In this document: positions 1-6,000 of the stretch, piece by piece
Position numbering within the stretch: position 1 is the stretch's first letter
How the letters are laid out: each line of letters begins with the position of its first letter
From: Acidobacteriota bacterium
GTDB lineage: Bacteria; Acidobacteriota; Blastocatellia; Pyrinomonadales; Pyrinomonadaceae
DNA length: 6,062 nucleotides
Assembly: GCA_003222935.1 (NCBI GenBank)
Contig: QHXL01000272.1
Location: forward strand, 1-6,062
Direction: 5' to 3'
Notes under the pieces: generated by a model
The model's database searches: none
What the model saw: only the letters and a program-made list of their open reading frames with translations
Told to the model about the DNA's origin: nothing
Position numbers and translations under genes: made by a program

Positions 1-1545
1 GACAAAGACACCGTTGAAACCGTCAGCAACTTCAGAAGCAAGATAGCGGGTTTCAACTCCGCCCAAATCCTGAAACGGTTGTTCGCCGACGGCATAAGAG
101 AACCGGTAGAGTTCCGGGTAGCTGCGAATCCGGAGACGCACAAGGCCATCCTTGATGGTCTTCGTTGCAGCGATCGATCGATTGCTGCCTATCGCGTAGC
201 GCAGATAGAGCTCGCGCCCGCCATCGGCTGCGCGTCGAATACCAAACTCGTAGTGATGACGATCGTTCATGCGCAACGCAAGACCGGCCACTTCGTTTGC
301 ACGTGCAGGTCGGAAGTCGATCTGGGTAGTGATCTCGCTTTCATGGTATTGCTGCCTGCGTCCGACAAAAACGGGTGGGGCTTCTGCATCGTCAAGCGTG
401 GTGGGCGCGCCCTTCAATCGCAACCAACCTGCACGCTCGGCTAAGGACCAGTGCGTACTGTCGACGTTGCGGACGAAATTCCACGGCAGTGACAACTTCG
501 GTTGAGCGAACTCGTCACGAGTGGCCGTTTCCGATGACAACTGCTGCGGGAGAGTCGTTACATCCATGTGCGGCGTAATCGTGCCGCTGCCATTGATGAT
601 TGGCCACCCATCTTCAGACCACGTCACTGGAGCAAGACATGTCTCTCGTCCAAGGTGGTGGGCCATGCGAGTAACCGGACGAAAACCATGAAAGACAGAC
701 CACCAACTTCCATCGTGGGCCTGGATAAGATCAGCGTGACCGGTGCCTTGAATCGGGCTCGCTTTGAAATTGCGATGCGTCAGAATCGGATTTCGGGGAT
801 TGGCTTCAAACGGTCCCCACGGACTCCGGCTGCGTGCGATCGTCACGCCGTGCCCGTACTCGGTGCCGCCCTCGGCGATCATCAGGTAGTAATAGCCATT
901 GAGTTTGTATAAGTGTGGACCTTCAGGACTGCTCCCCCCGGTCCCCGACCAGAGTGGTTTGATATCTGAAAGACGTTTTCCCGTTTTGATATCGATTTCC
1001 GACTGACAGATCCGCGCCGGACAACCAGGAGCACCTCCGGTTGTCAGATAGACCTTGCCGTCGTCGTCGAATAATAAGGACGGATCGATTCCACCTTGAT
1101 CGAGTTCTATTGGTTCGGACCATTCTCCAGCCGGATCCTTTGTATGGACAAAGAAGTTTCCGTGACCTTCGGACTTGTTTGTCGTAACGACATAGAACGT
1201 GCCGTTGTGATAGCGGATCGTTGCCGCCCAAATTCCACCGTTACGGGTTAGCCGGATGAGTGGAAGTTGAGACTGGCGAGAGAGACTGTGGCCGATCAAT
1301 CGCCAGTGAATGAGGTCCTTGCTGTGATAGACGGGTACGCCCGGAAAGTATTCGAAGGTAGAAGTGACGAGATAGTAGTCGTCACCCACGCGACATACGC
1401 TTGGGTCAGGCGACATCCCCTCAATGACAGGATTGTCATAACCAGAGTAGTTTGGTGCTGGCGTTTGAGCCTGCAAACAGGGAGCGGTGCTCAGCAAAAA
1501 TACCACAGCAAAGATGATCGATTGGAAAGATGAAACGCTCTTCAT
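1..1545 (-). CDS. Glycoside hydrolase family 43 enzyme, beta-xylosidase / alpha-L-arabinofuranosidase type (3' end cut by window)
   Basis: A single open frame of 515 codons runs from ATG at 1545 to the left edge without a stop. Residues 1-26 are a signal peptide (MKSVSS, hydrophobic core IIFAVVFLL, cleavage likely after LQA26), so the enzyme is exported. Residues about 37-320 match the GH43 five-bladed propeller. The likely catalytic base is Asp47 in SPDPS, the pKa-modulating Asp is Asp154 in GGIDPSLL, and the acid is Glu208 in SSPEGPHLY. His270 in GTGHAD fits the conserved metal-binding His. Residues about 342-515 (from RDEF) resemble the concanavalin-like C-terminal domain of XynB3-type GH43 enzymes, which shapes the active site. 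By recall of that family about 25 residues are missing. The likely role is release of xylose or arabinose from hemicellulose oligosaccharides; the substrate cannot be settled from sequence. No Shine-Dalgarno is visible before the ATG, and the start rests on the signal peptide. It lies downstream of the receptor gene on the same strand, about 300 bases away. Confidence 0.9.
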   Translation of the reverse strand, partial: MKSVSSFQSIIFAVVFLLSTAPCLQAQTPAPNYSGYDNPVIEGMSPDPSVCRVGDDYYLVTSTFEYFPGVPVYHSKDLIHWRLIGHSLSRQSQLPLIRLTRNGGIWAATIRYHNGTFYVVTTNKSEGHGNFFVHTKDPAGEWSEPIELDQGGIDPSLLFDDDGKVYLTTGGAPGCPARICQSEIDIKTGKRLSDIKPLWSGTGGSSPEGPHLYKLNGYYYLMIAEGGTEYGHGVTIARSRSPWGPFEANPRNPILTHRNFKASPIQGTGHADLIQAHDGSWWSVFHGFRPVTRMAHHLGRETCLAPVTWSEDGWPIINGSGTITPHMDVTTLPQQLSSETATRDEFAQPKLSLPWNFVRNVDSTHWSLAERAGWLRLKGAPTTLDDAEAPPVFVGRRQQYHESEITTQIDFRPARANEVAGLALRMNDRHHYEFGIRRAADGGRELYLRYAIGSNRSIAATKTIKDGLVRLRIRSYPELYRFSYAVGEQPFQDLGGVETRYLASEVADGFNGVFV

Positions 1546-1618
1546 ATATCTGAGTAGGGCGGACTGATCAGACTTAATCACAAAGACTCTCAGCCACAAA
1601 AAGTCGTTGTCAGTAACC

Positions 1619-1656
1619 CTGCGTATTCCTCAGCGTTCTCGGCGTCTCTGCGGTTT
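1619..1656 (-). repeat. Dispersed 'CCGCAGAGACGC' repeat, copy 1 (reverse orientation)
   Basis: Read on the minus strand this begins AACCGCAGAGACGCCGAG and continues AACGCTGAGGAATACGCAG. This is the well-known short intergenic repeat whose chance translation gives peptides such as NRRDAENAEE, seen in many Acidobacteriota, Planctomycetota and other genomes. It faces a second copy at 1678-1715, and the two are about 80% identical over 38 bases with one single-base indel. It is non-coding here. The function of this repeat family is not known to me. Confidence 0.75.
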
Positions 1657-1677
1657 GAAATTGGGTTTAGTCCTTTT

Positions 1678-1715
1678 AACCGCGGAGACGCAGAGAGCGC
1701 AAAGGATACACAGAG
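1678..1715 (+). repeat. Dispersed 'CCGCAGAGACGC' repeat, copy 2 (forward orientation)
   Basis: On the + strand this reads AACCGCGGAGACGCAGAG then AGCGCAAAGGATACACAG. It is the partner of the reversed copy at 1619-1656, with a 21-base spacer (1657-1677). Together the two could fold into a long imperfect hairpin in RNA or single-stranded DNA. It lies downstream of the receptor terminator and upstream of the GH43 gene, so it would sit in a GH43 leader or in a read-through transcript. Confidence 0.75.
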
Positions 1716-1729
1716 TTTCAGTCTGGTAT

Positions 1730-1750
1730 CTGCTTGTTCACGACAAGCAG
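1730..1750. other. Short perfect hairpin
   Basis: CTGCTTGT (1730-1737) and ACAAGCAG (1743-1750) are exact inverted arms of 8 bp around a 5-base loop. Neither strand has a T-run after the stem, so it is not a standard factor-independent terminator. It lies 39 bases past the receptor terminator in the direction of transcription and could act as an RNA-stabilising structure or a protein-binding dyad. No function can be assigned. Confidence 0.5.
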
Positions 1751-1782
1751 CAAAGCTTCGCGGTTGAATCTGCTTTCCAAGT

Positions 1783-1816
1783 AAGAAAATGGGGGCGCTG
1801 AAAAATCGCGCCCCCA
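1783..1816 (-). terminator. Factor-independent terminator of the TonB-dependent receptor gene
   Basis: On the minus strand an exact 9-bp stem, TGGGGGCGC (1816-1808) with GCGCCCCCA (1798-1790), closes a 9-base loop and is followed at once by TTTTCTT (1789-1783). The stem is almost all G:C. It starts 27 bases after the receptor stop codon at 1843-1845. The + strand side of the stem has no T-run, so it works in one direction only. It implies that GH43 is either expressed from its own promoter or by read-through. Confidence 0.9.
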
Positions 1817-1842
1817 CCTGGTTGATTAGTAATTGTGCATCG

Positions 1843-4800
1843 TTAGAACACCAGCCGTAGACCGTACTGTACTTCGCGTCCGTTGTAGGCAACCAACTTG
1901 GTCGTAATCTTGCCGAAGTTAGCACTGTTGAAATCCACGGTCGGGTTTGCCAGTTGTAAACGGTTGAAGAGATTGTAGGCCTCAATTCGTGCTTCCAACT
2001 TGAAGCGTTCAGTGATGTTGAACGACTTGCTTAGCGTACCGTCCGTTTGCCAGACGCCTGGACCATATAAACCGTCGTAGGTCCATGGATTATCGCGACG
2101 ATGCAGATTAGGTGGCAGCGCCGGATCCGTTGAAGTTGGCAACGCATGGAATTTGCTGGTGTCAAACCATTTTGCCTGGGTTGGATTACTAATTTTCGGA
2201 TCGCCGTCGACAATCAGGTTTTGATTGAAGAAGAGCGGACGTCCCGAGTAAATCCTCGTCGTTGTGGTCCAGGACCAACCTCCTAACACCATGTCTACCG
2301 CGGTCGGTGCATTGTTCAGATATGTCCGTCCTTTTCCGAACGGCAGATCCCAACGAATCGCACTGGTAAAGCGCTGTCGTGGAGAGTCAGTGTCGCGCCA
2401 CTCGAAACGCCTGGCAAAAGTCGCGAGGTCATCAAAGAACTCCTGAGTTTTCTCGCGTTGGTACGCGTAGGCAAACAGTAGGCTGACGCCTTTGCTATAC
2501 GGGCGCTGAGCTTGAATCTCGAAGGAGTGCAGACGCTCGCCTCGTCCCGAAGTGTTTGTCTGGTTGATGACTCCGTATTGCGGGAACGGACGCAGCAAAC
2601 CACCGATAGTGATGGTGCTTTGCGTGCGCAATGTGCCGGGAAACTTGTCGGGAGTCAGGTAATTGAAGAATGGATTCGCAATCGACTGGTTGAAGGTGGA
2701 CTTTGGCGTTTCGTATGAAAAGTTCGGATCCGCCATGTTCAAATCCACAGCGAAAGGAAGGTTATTTTCATGATTGTGGAAGTACTCCAAATCGAGAACG
2801 AACTTGTACCAGATTTCTCGTTGATACGAGAAGCTGAAGCGATCATTCACTGCCGGTCTCAACTCGAACTGATCGATTCCGTTGGTTGCGTTGGCTGCGG
2901 CGCCAATCGAGTTGCCAAGGTTGGTGTAGCGTCCTAACGACTGACCCAACGGTTGTTGGATCGGCGTGATCGCGTTCGGGAAAGGATTGGCTAAGGTTGC
3001 GCGTGGCACTGGTCCAGTTGCCGGTGCAACTACAGCGAGTGTTGCGCCTGGTGTACTCGTCGAAAATCCCGCGTACTGGTTGACGAAGTCACCAAGTGGA
3101 TCGCGAATCTTGGAAGATGGTGAAATGTAACGTCCCCAGCCAAAGCGCACGACCGACTTATCATTGATTCTGTAAGCCCCGCCTAAGCGTGGCAACAAAT
3201 TCCACATCTTTCGGTTCCACGCATTTCGGTTGTCTGCGCTAGTGAAAACCCACGCACCATTAAAGAGTTGTTTTTGACCCTTCGAGTTCAAGAGGGTCGT
3301 TACAGAAGCCGGGATTGCCGGCGGCGTTGCCTGCATTTCTGGTATCGGTTGAGTCAGGTCAAGCTGCTGCGAGAGACGATTGCCGCGATCGACGGGACCC
3401 GGCTCATATTCCCAACGTACACCGAGATTAAGAGTCAGACGACTGTTCAGTTTGTAGTCGTCCATCACATAACCTGCGTAGCCGAGAGTGACAGCTTCTT
3501 GAATCGGTACACGCGCGGCAATCGAAGCGTTGTCAATGAAGCCGAGCATGAACGTGGCCCATTCACTACCGGACGTGTTGAGATTAGGACTTGAATTCGC
3601 GTTTGCAGTTAGTGCTTGTTTGATGTTGAAGGTGATTGGTTCAAAGCGTGCTCCCTTGCCTTTGTCTACGCGATACTCACCACCAAACTTTAACGAATGA
3701 GAGCCCTGGTAGTAGTTGAGTCGCGCTGAGCCACCGTAACCTTGCGGGTGTTGCCAAAACTCGCGGCCGGGTCGACCAATGCGACTGCTGCCAACGTCAA
3801 AGGCGGGATAGTAGTACTGGTCAAAGGTGTACAGCGAAGTCCAGAAGTTCGTAGGAAATAGCGCAGCGATGCCATCCTTGCCAATCAATGACGGAGGCGC
3901 AGCGTACTCGTCAGTAAGTTGGTGATAGTTTGCTCTGAGATTCAACACCCACGTCGGAGAAAAGGTATAGACCGTGTCAGCGGCAATGCTTAGACCATAG
4001 CGATTGCTGCCGTTGAGCGGCATCAATTTCTTGCCGGTTGGATTTGACTCGAGCAGATGCGCTTTGAATTGGCCGTAGCGGATAAACGTCTTGAGCTTGT
4101 CAGAGTAGTTCCAGTCAACGCGCTCTGAAAAATTCCAGTAAGTTGTCTCGTTTATCTTGAAACCCTGCAAGTTGTCCTGGCTACCTGCCAGGTTTGGCAG
4201 GGGCATCTCCTGTAGCAACTTCAGTGCAGTCGGATCAAATCTTCCGACGGGGATCTTGTTACCTGTGAACGCTGTGCGAGTTCCACTTGTGCCGGTAGAG
4301 GTAAGAGGATCATAAATCGTTCGGATAACTCCGTTCCTGGTCGATTGACTGAAGTCGCCATTTCGTTCCAACTCGGTTGGTACAGTTAACGTGAACGGCA
4401 GAGGCGAAGCGTCGTTCCAATGTTCGTAGGAAGTGAAAGTGAATAGCTTGTTCTTGATGATTGGACCACCAATTGTTCCGCCGTAAATCTTGAGGTTGGT
4501 ACCGCGGAAATTGGTTTCGTCTGCGCCGAAAGTGCGTTTGATTGTTGGATCAGTAACGGCATTGAACCTTGGGTTACGCCAGTTGCCGATTACCGTGCCG
4601 TGGAAGTCGTTTGTTCCTGACTTCATATTCAAAACGATCACGCCGCCTGCGCTGTAACCGTATTCGGAGTCAACCGCATTTTTCTGGAAAGTAACTTCCT
4701 GGACCGCGTCTAATGCCGGTGTGTACGAAGCCTTGTAGCTAGAGTTCAACGCTACGCCGTCAAGCAGGACATCATTCGCTCTGGTGGTTTGTCCGCCGAC

Positions 4801-5367
4801 ATCGATGTCGCTCGCATACGCGTGGTGGTATGGACGATTCTCGTTGGAAGTTGAACCTGTACCGGGTGAGACCGTTGGATCAAGAGTGGCGACGTTGTAA
4901 GGATTGCGGCCGCGGATTGGCAGTTGGTCGATGACCTTGTTTTCAACAGTCATCAAGGTGCTGCTGGAATTAAACTGGACCGCCACCGGCGCATCTTGAA
5001 TCGTTACCGTTTCGGTTAGACCGCCCACCGACATCTTGAGGTCTATCGCAACATCTCCTCGAACTCGGACTACCACGTTCTCCTGTACGGCCTTTTTGAA
5101 GCCTGATTGCTCGGCAACCACAATGTAGTCACCTGGATCAACGAAGTCGAAGACGAAGCGACCGTCATTATCGGAGTTTCGTGTGACCTCAACGCCAGTC
5201 TTGACGTTTCGGAGCACGACCTGGGCACCGAGAATGGCGCTACCGTTTTCGTCTTTGACAGTTCCTTGTACTTTTCCGCGATAGTCCTGAGCAGCTACGG
5301 GCAACACAAAAACGAGAAATAGAGTCGCCAGTACCACCAATCGCAAAAGACACCTTGAAGAAGTCAT
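1843..5367 (-). CDS. TonB-dependent outer-membrane receptor, Oar-like with N-terminal carboxypeptidase-regulatory-like domain
   Basis: An intact 1174-residue outer-membrane transporter that would import a ligand using TonB/ExbBD energy. Residues 1-26 are a signal peptide (VAA26, then QDYRG). Residues about 30-112 form a carboxypeptidase-regulatory-like beta-sandwich (VQGTVKDENGSAILGAQVVL, then DGRFVFDFVDPGDYIVVAEQ). The stretch TETVTI at 118-123 is a possible Ton box. Residues about 140-255 are the plug (QLPIRGRNPYN, then VLLDGVALN and GGVIVLNMKSGTNDFHG). The rest is a large beta-barrel ending in YGLRLVF, and the terminal Phe fits the Bam assembly signal. Length is typical for acidobacterial members, usually about 1000-1250 residues. 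The ATG is supported by GGAGGT six bases upstream and by the signal peptide. The stop is TAA. The ligand is unknown; the adjacent GH43 gene suggests plant hemicellulose oligosaccharides, which is inference. Unlike Bacteroidota SusC, no SusD-like gene is visible. Confidence 0.95.
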   Translation of the reverse strand: MTSSRCLLRLVVLATLFLVFVLPVAAQDYRGKVQGTVKDENGSAILGAQVVLRNVKTGVEVTRNSDNDGRFVFDFVDPGDYIVVAEQSGFKKAVQENVVVRVRGDVAIDLKMSVGGLTETVTIQDAPVAVQFNSSSTLMTVENKVIDQLPIRGRNPYNVATLDPTVSPGTGSTSNENRPYHHAYASDIDVGGQTTRANDVLLDGVALNSSYKASYTPALDAVQEVTFQKNAVDSEYGYSAGGVIVLNMKSGTNDFHGTVIGNWRNPRFNAVTDPTIKRTFGADETNFRGTNLKIYGGTIGGPIIKNKLFTFTSYEHWNDASPLPFTLTVPTELERNGDFSQSTRNGVIRTIYDPLTSTGTSGTRTAFTGNKIPVGRFDPTALKLLQEMPLPNLAGSQDNLQGFKINETTYWNFSERVDWNYSDKLKTFIRYGQFKAHLLESNPTGKKLMPLNGSNRYGLSIAADTVYTFSPTWVLNLRANYHQLTDEYAAPPSLIGKDGIAALFPTNFWTSLYTFDQYYYPAFDVGSSRIGRPGREFWQHPQGYGGSARLNYYQGSHSLKFGGEYRVDKGKGARFEPITFNIKQALTANANSSPNLNTSGSEWATFMLGFIDNASIAARVPIQEAVTLGYAGYVMDDYKLNSRLTLNLGVRWEYEPGPVDRGNRLSQQLDLTQPIPEMQATPPAIPASVTTLLNSKGQKQLFNGAWVFTSADNRNAWNRKMWNLLPRLGGAYRINDKSVVRFGWGRYISPSSKIRDPLGDFVNQYAGFSTSTPGATLAVVAPATGPVPRATLANPFPNAITPIQQPLGQSLGRYTNLGNSIGAAANATNGIDQFELRPAVNDRFSFSYQREIWYKFVLDLEYFHNHENNLPFAVDLNMADPNFSYETPKSTFNQSIANPFFNYLTPDKFPGTLRTQSTITIGGLLRPFPQYGVINQTNTSGRGERLHSFEIQAQRPYSKGVSLLFAYAYQREKTQEFFDDLATFARRFEWRDTDSPRQRFTSAIRWDLPFGKGRTYLNNAPTAVDMVLGGWSWTTTTRIYSGRPLFFNQNLIVDGDPKISNPTQAKWFDTSKFHALPTSTDPALPPNLHRRDNPWTYDGLYGPGVWQTDGTLSKSFNITERFKLEARIEAYNLFNRLQLANPTVDFNSANFGKITTKLVAYNGREVQYGLRLVF

Positions 5368-5373
5368 TTTCTT

Positions 5374-5379
5374 ACCTCC
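5374..5379 (-). promoter_or_regulatory. Strong ribosome binding site of the receptor gene
   Basis: The minus strand reads GGAGGT, then AAGAAA, then ATG. This near-perfect Shine-Dalgarno with a 6-base spacer fixes the receptor start at 5367. It contrasts with the GH43 gene, which has no recognisable site. Confidence 0.9.
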
Positions 5380-5522
5380 AGAGTCCAGACTGCGAAATTT
5401 AGTTATTGAGAATTGTTCGTTTCGAAAGATGCCGAAATTAGGATGGATTTGAGTGCTAAATCAACACTCGGCAAAAATAATAGGAAGCAGAACTTAGGAA
5501 TGTGCGTTATGCGTTGGCGATT

Positions 5523-5536
5523 CCGTGCGCGCACGG
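5523..5536. promoter_or_regulatory. Perfect 14-bp palindrome CCGTGCGCGCACGG
   Basis: An exact self-complementary site, GC-rich in an otherwise AT-leaning leader. It begins 17 bases downstream of a minus-strand TTGACA (5558-5553), where a -10 box would be expected. It could be a dimeric repressor site or just a stable dyad. No regulator family is recognised. Confidence 0.35.
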
Positions 5537-5580
5537 CCTTCAGGAAAGCGCCTGTCAAATAGCGTTCGACCTGAATCTTG

Positions 5581-5594
5581 CTGGTATGACCAAT
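5581..5594. promoter_or_regulatory. GntR/FadR-like operator, copy 1 (CTGGTATGACCAAT)
   Basis: The core TGGT-ATG-ACCA is a dyad with a 3-base centre. It fits the general TGGT-N3-ACCA pattern of FadR-subfamily GntR repressors (FadR, PdhR, LldR and ExuR/UxuR sites are of this type). The same 14 bases recur exactly at 5801-5814, in the same orientation. This copy lies about 214 bases before the receptor start. The assignment to GntR is inference from the motif; no regulator gene is in the window. Confidence 0.5.
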
Positions 5595-5606
5595 TTAATA
5601 ACCGCG

Positions 5607-5623
5607 AATTCTTGGTGAGAATT
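5607..5623. other. Small inverted repeat beside operator copy 1
   Basis: AATTCT (5607-5612) and AGAATT (5618-5623) are exact 6-bp arms around the 5-base spacer TGGTG. The site is 12 bases from operator copy 1. It may be a second protein-binding dyad, but arms of this size occur by chance in AT-rich DNA. Confidence 0.25.
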
Positions 5624-5800
5624 ACTGTGCGCCGCATTCTCTGCCCGTACGTGGAACCGTGTCAAGCAAAATTCTTAGTTAACGCAGCATAGAACCTACT
5701 GAGGTTGGCATTTTTCGAAGATTTTCAATTCGATCGTTCCACCAATTGGCATTTCTGGCCCTGTCGAATCAATTAAACGCGAATCAGTCTCTGGTTTGGA

Positions 5801-5814
5801 CTGGTATGACCAAT
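5801..5814. promoter_or_regulatory. GntR/FadR-like operator, copy 2 (CTGGTATGACCAAT)
   Basis: This is an exact duplicate of the site at 5581-5594, 220 bases further from the receptor start. A 14-base exact repeat that is also a dyad is unlikely by chance in 700 bases. Two sites 220 bp apart, close to 21 helical turns, could support DNA looping by a repressor, or could mark two promoters. Confidence 0.5.
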
Positions 5815-5887
5815 CCTTTGAGAGCACCCGATCTCACTCGTTTCAAGCCGTCTACTTACGACTCGAAACACAGGATGATCAGGTTGA

Positions 5888-5906
5888 TTGTCTCCTGAGA
5901 AGACAA
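5888..5906. promoter_or_regulatory. 19-bp near-perfect palindrome TTGTCTCCTGAGAAGACAA
   Basis: Eight of nine base pairs match around a central G, with only the seventh position mismatched. It looks like an operator dyad. The repeated CAAATGACG pair begins inside its right edge. No regulator family is recognised and no gene start is close by. Confidence 0.3.
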
Positions 5907-5937
5907 ATGACGTGTAGCAAATGACGAAACCAGTTCA

Positions 5938-5979
5938 AATGAAGAAAGAGGATCGAACCCCTGACCTCATGACTGCCTG
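5938..5979 (-). pseudogene. 3' half of a tRNA gene, probably tRNA-Ala (anticodon GGC)
   Basis: Read on the minus strand the segment is CAGGCAGTCATGAGGTC followed by AGGGGTTCGATCCTCTT. It fits tRNA positions 32-65: anticodon GGC (5977-5975), 3' anticodon stem TCATG, variable loop AGGTC and a foldable T arm with TTCGATC loop (A:T, G:U, G:C, G:U, G:C). The stretch GGCAGTCATGAGGTCAGGGG matches my memory of bacterial tRNA-Ala(GGC). Upstream of the anticodon loop there is no partner 5' anticodon stem, D arm or acceptor strand, so it cannot be a working tRNA. The two G:U pairs in the T stem and a weak 3' acceptor side (TCTTCAT, no CCA) suggest decay. It may be an attachment-site scar of an integrated element. 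Confidence 0.6.
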
Positions 5980-6000
5980 TTCTAGCCAGGCACTTTTCTT
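5974..6000 (+). terminator. Hairpin followed by a T-rich run; terminator-like on + strand, or core of a recombination site
   Basis: TGCCTG (5974-5979) and CAGGCA (5987-5992) are exact 6-bp arms around the 7-base loop TTCTAGC. On the + strand they are followed by CTTTTCTT, which resembles a weak factor-independent terminator. No + strand gene precedes it, so it would end an unseen RNA. The left arm overlaps the anticodon region of the tRNA fragment, exactly where tRNA identity stops. Inverted arms around a 7-base centre also fit the core-site layout of tyrosine recombinases. I cannot choose between the two readings. Confidence 0.35.

Larger units (their letters stand above)
1546..1842. other. 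Intergenic stretch between receptor and GH43 genes
   Basis: No credible protein gene lies here. From right to left (the direction of transcription) it holds the receptor gene's terminator, a short perfect hairpin and an inverted pair of dispersed repeat copies, then about 70 bases leading to the GH43 start. I looked on the minus strand for a GH43 promoter and found no pair of good -35 and -10 boxes; the nearest match, CTGACA (complement of 1610-1615), has no -10 at the right distance. The 8-bp palindrome CTGATCAG at 1564-1571 is the only operator-like element near the GH43 start. Confidence 0.6.

Noticed and set aside
79..912. Several + strand open frames of 67-121 codons in the left part
   Set aside because: They are antisense to the GH43 gene, whose minus-strand frame is open across the whole stretch with conserved motifs in order. 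They have no recognisable protein features.
923..1231. A 102-codon minus-strand frame
   Set aside because: It is in another frame within GH43 and rich in Arg and Ser in the manner of shadow frames. The GH43 frame carries the catalytic motifs.
1590..1985. A 131-codon minus-strand frame containing NRRDAENAEEY
   Set aside because: It is a shifted frame over the receptor's 3' end that runs through the terminator and into the dispersed repeat. The NRRDAENAEE peptide is a known by-product of translating this repeat.
5440..5466. TTGATT ... CTAATT as a receptor promoter on the minus strand
   Set aside because: The spacing is 17 bases, but the -10 box matches the consensus in only two positions. It is too weak to report as a promoter.
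5451..5469. GAGTGCTAA resembling half of the CIRCE heat-shock operator
   Set aside because: CIRCE is TTAGCACTC-N9-GAGTGCTAA. Here the arms are in the opposite order and the second arm does not match, so it is only a small dyad.
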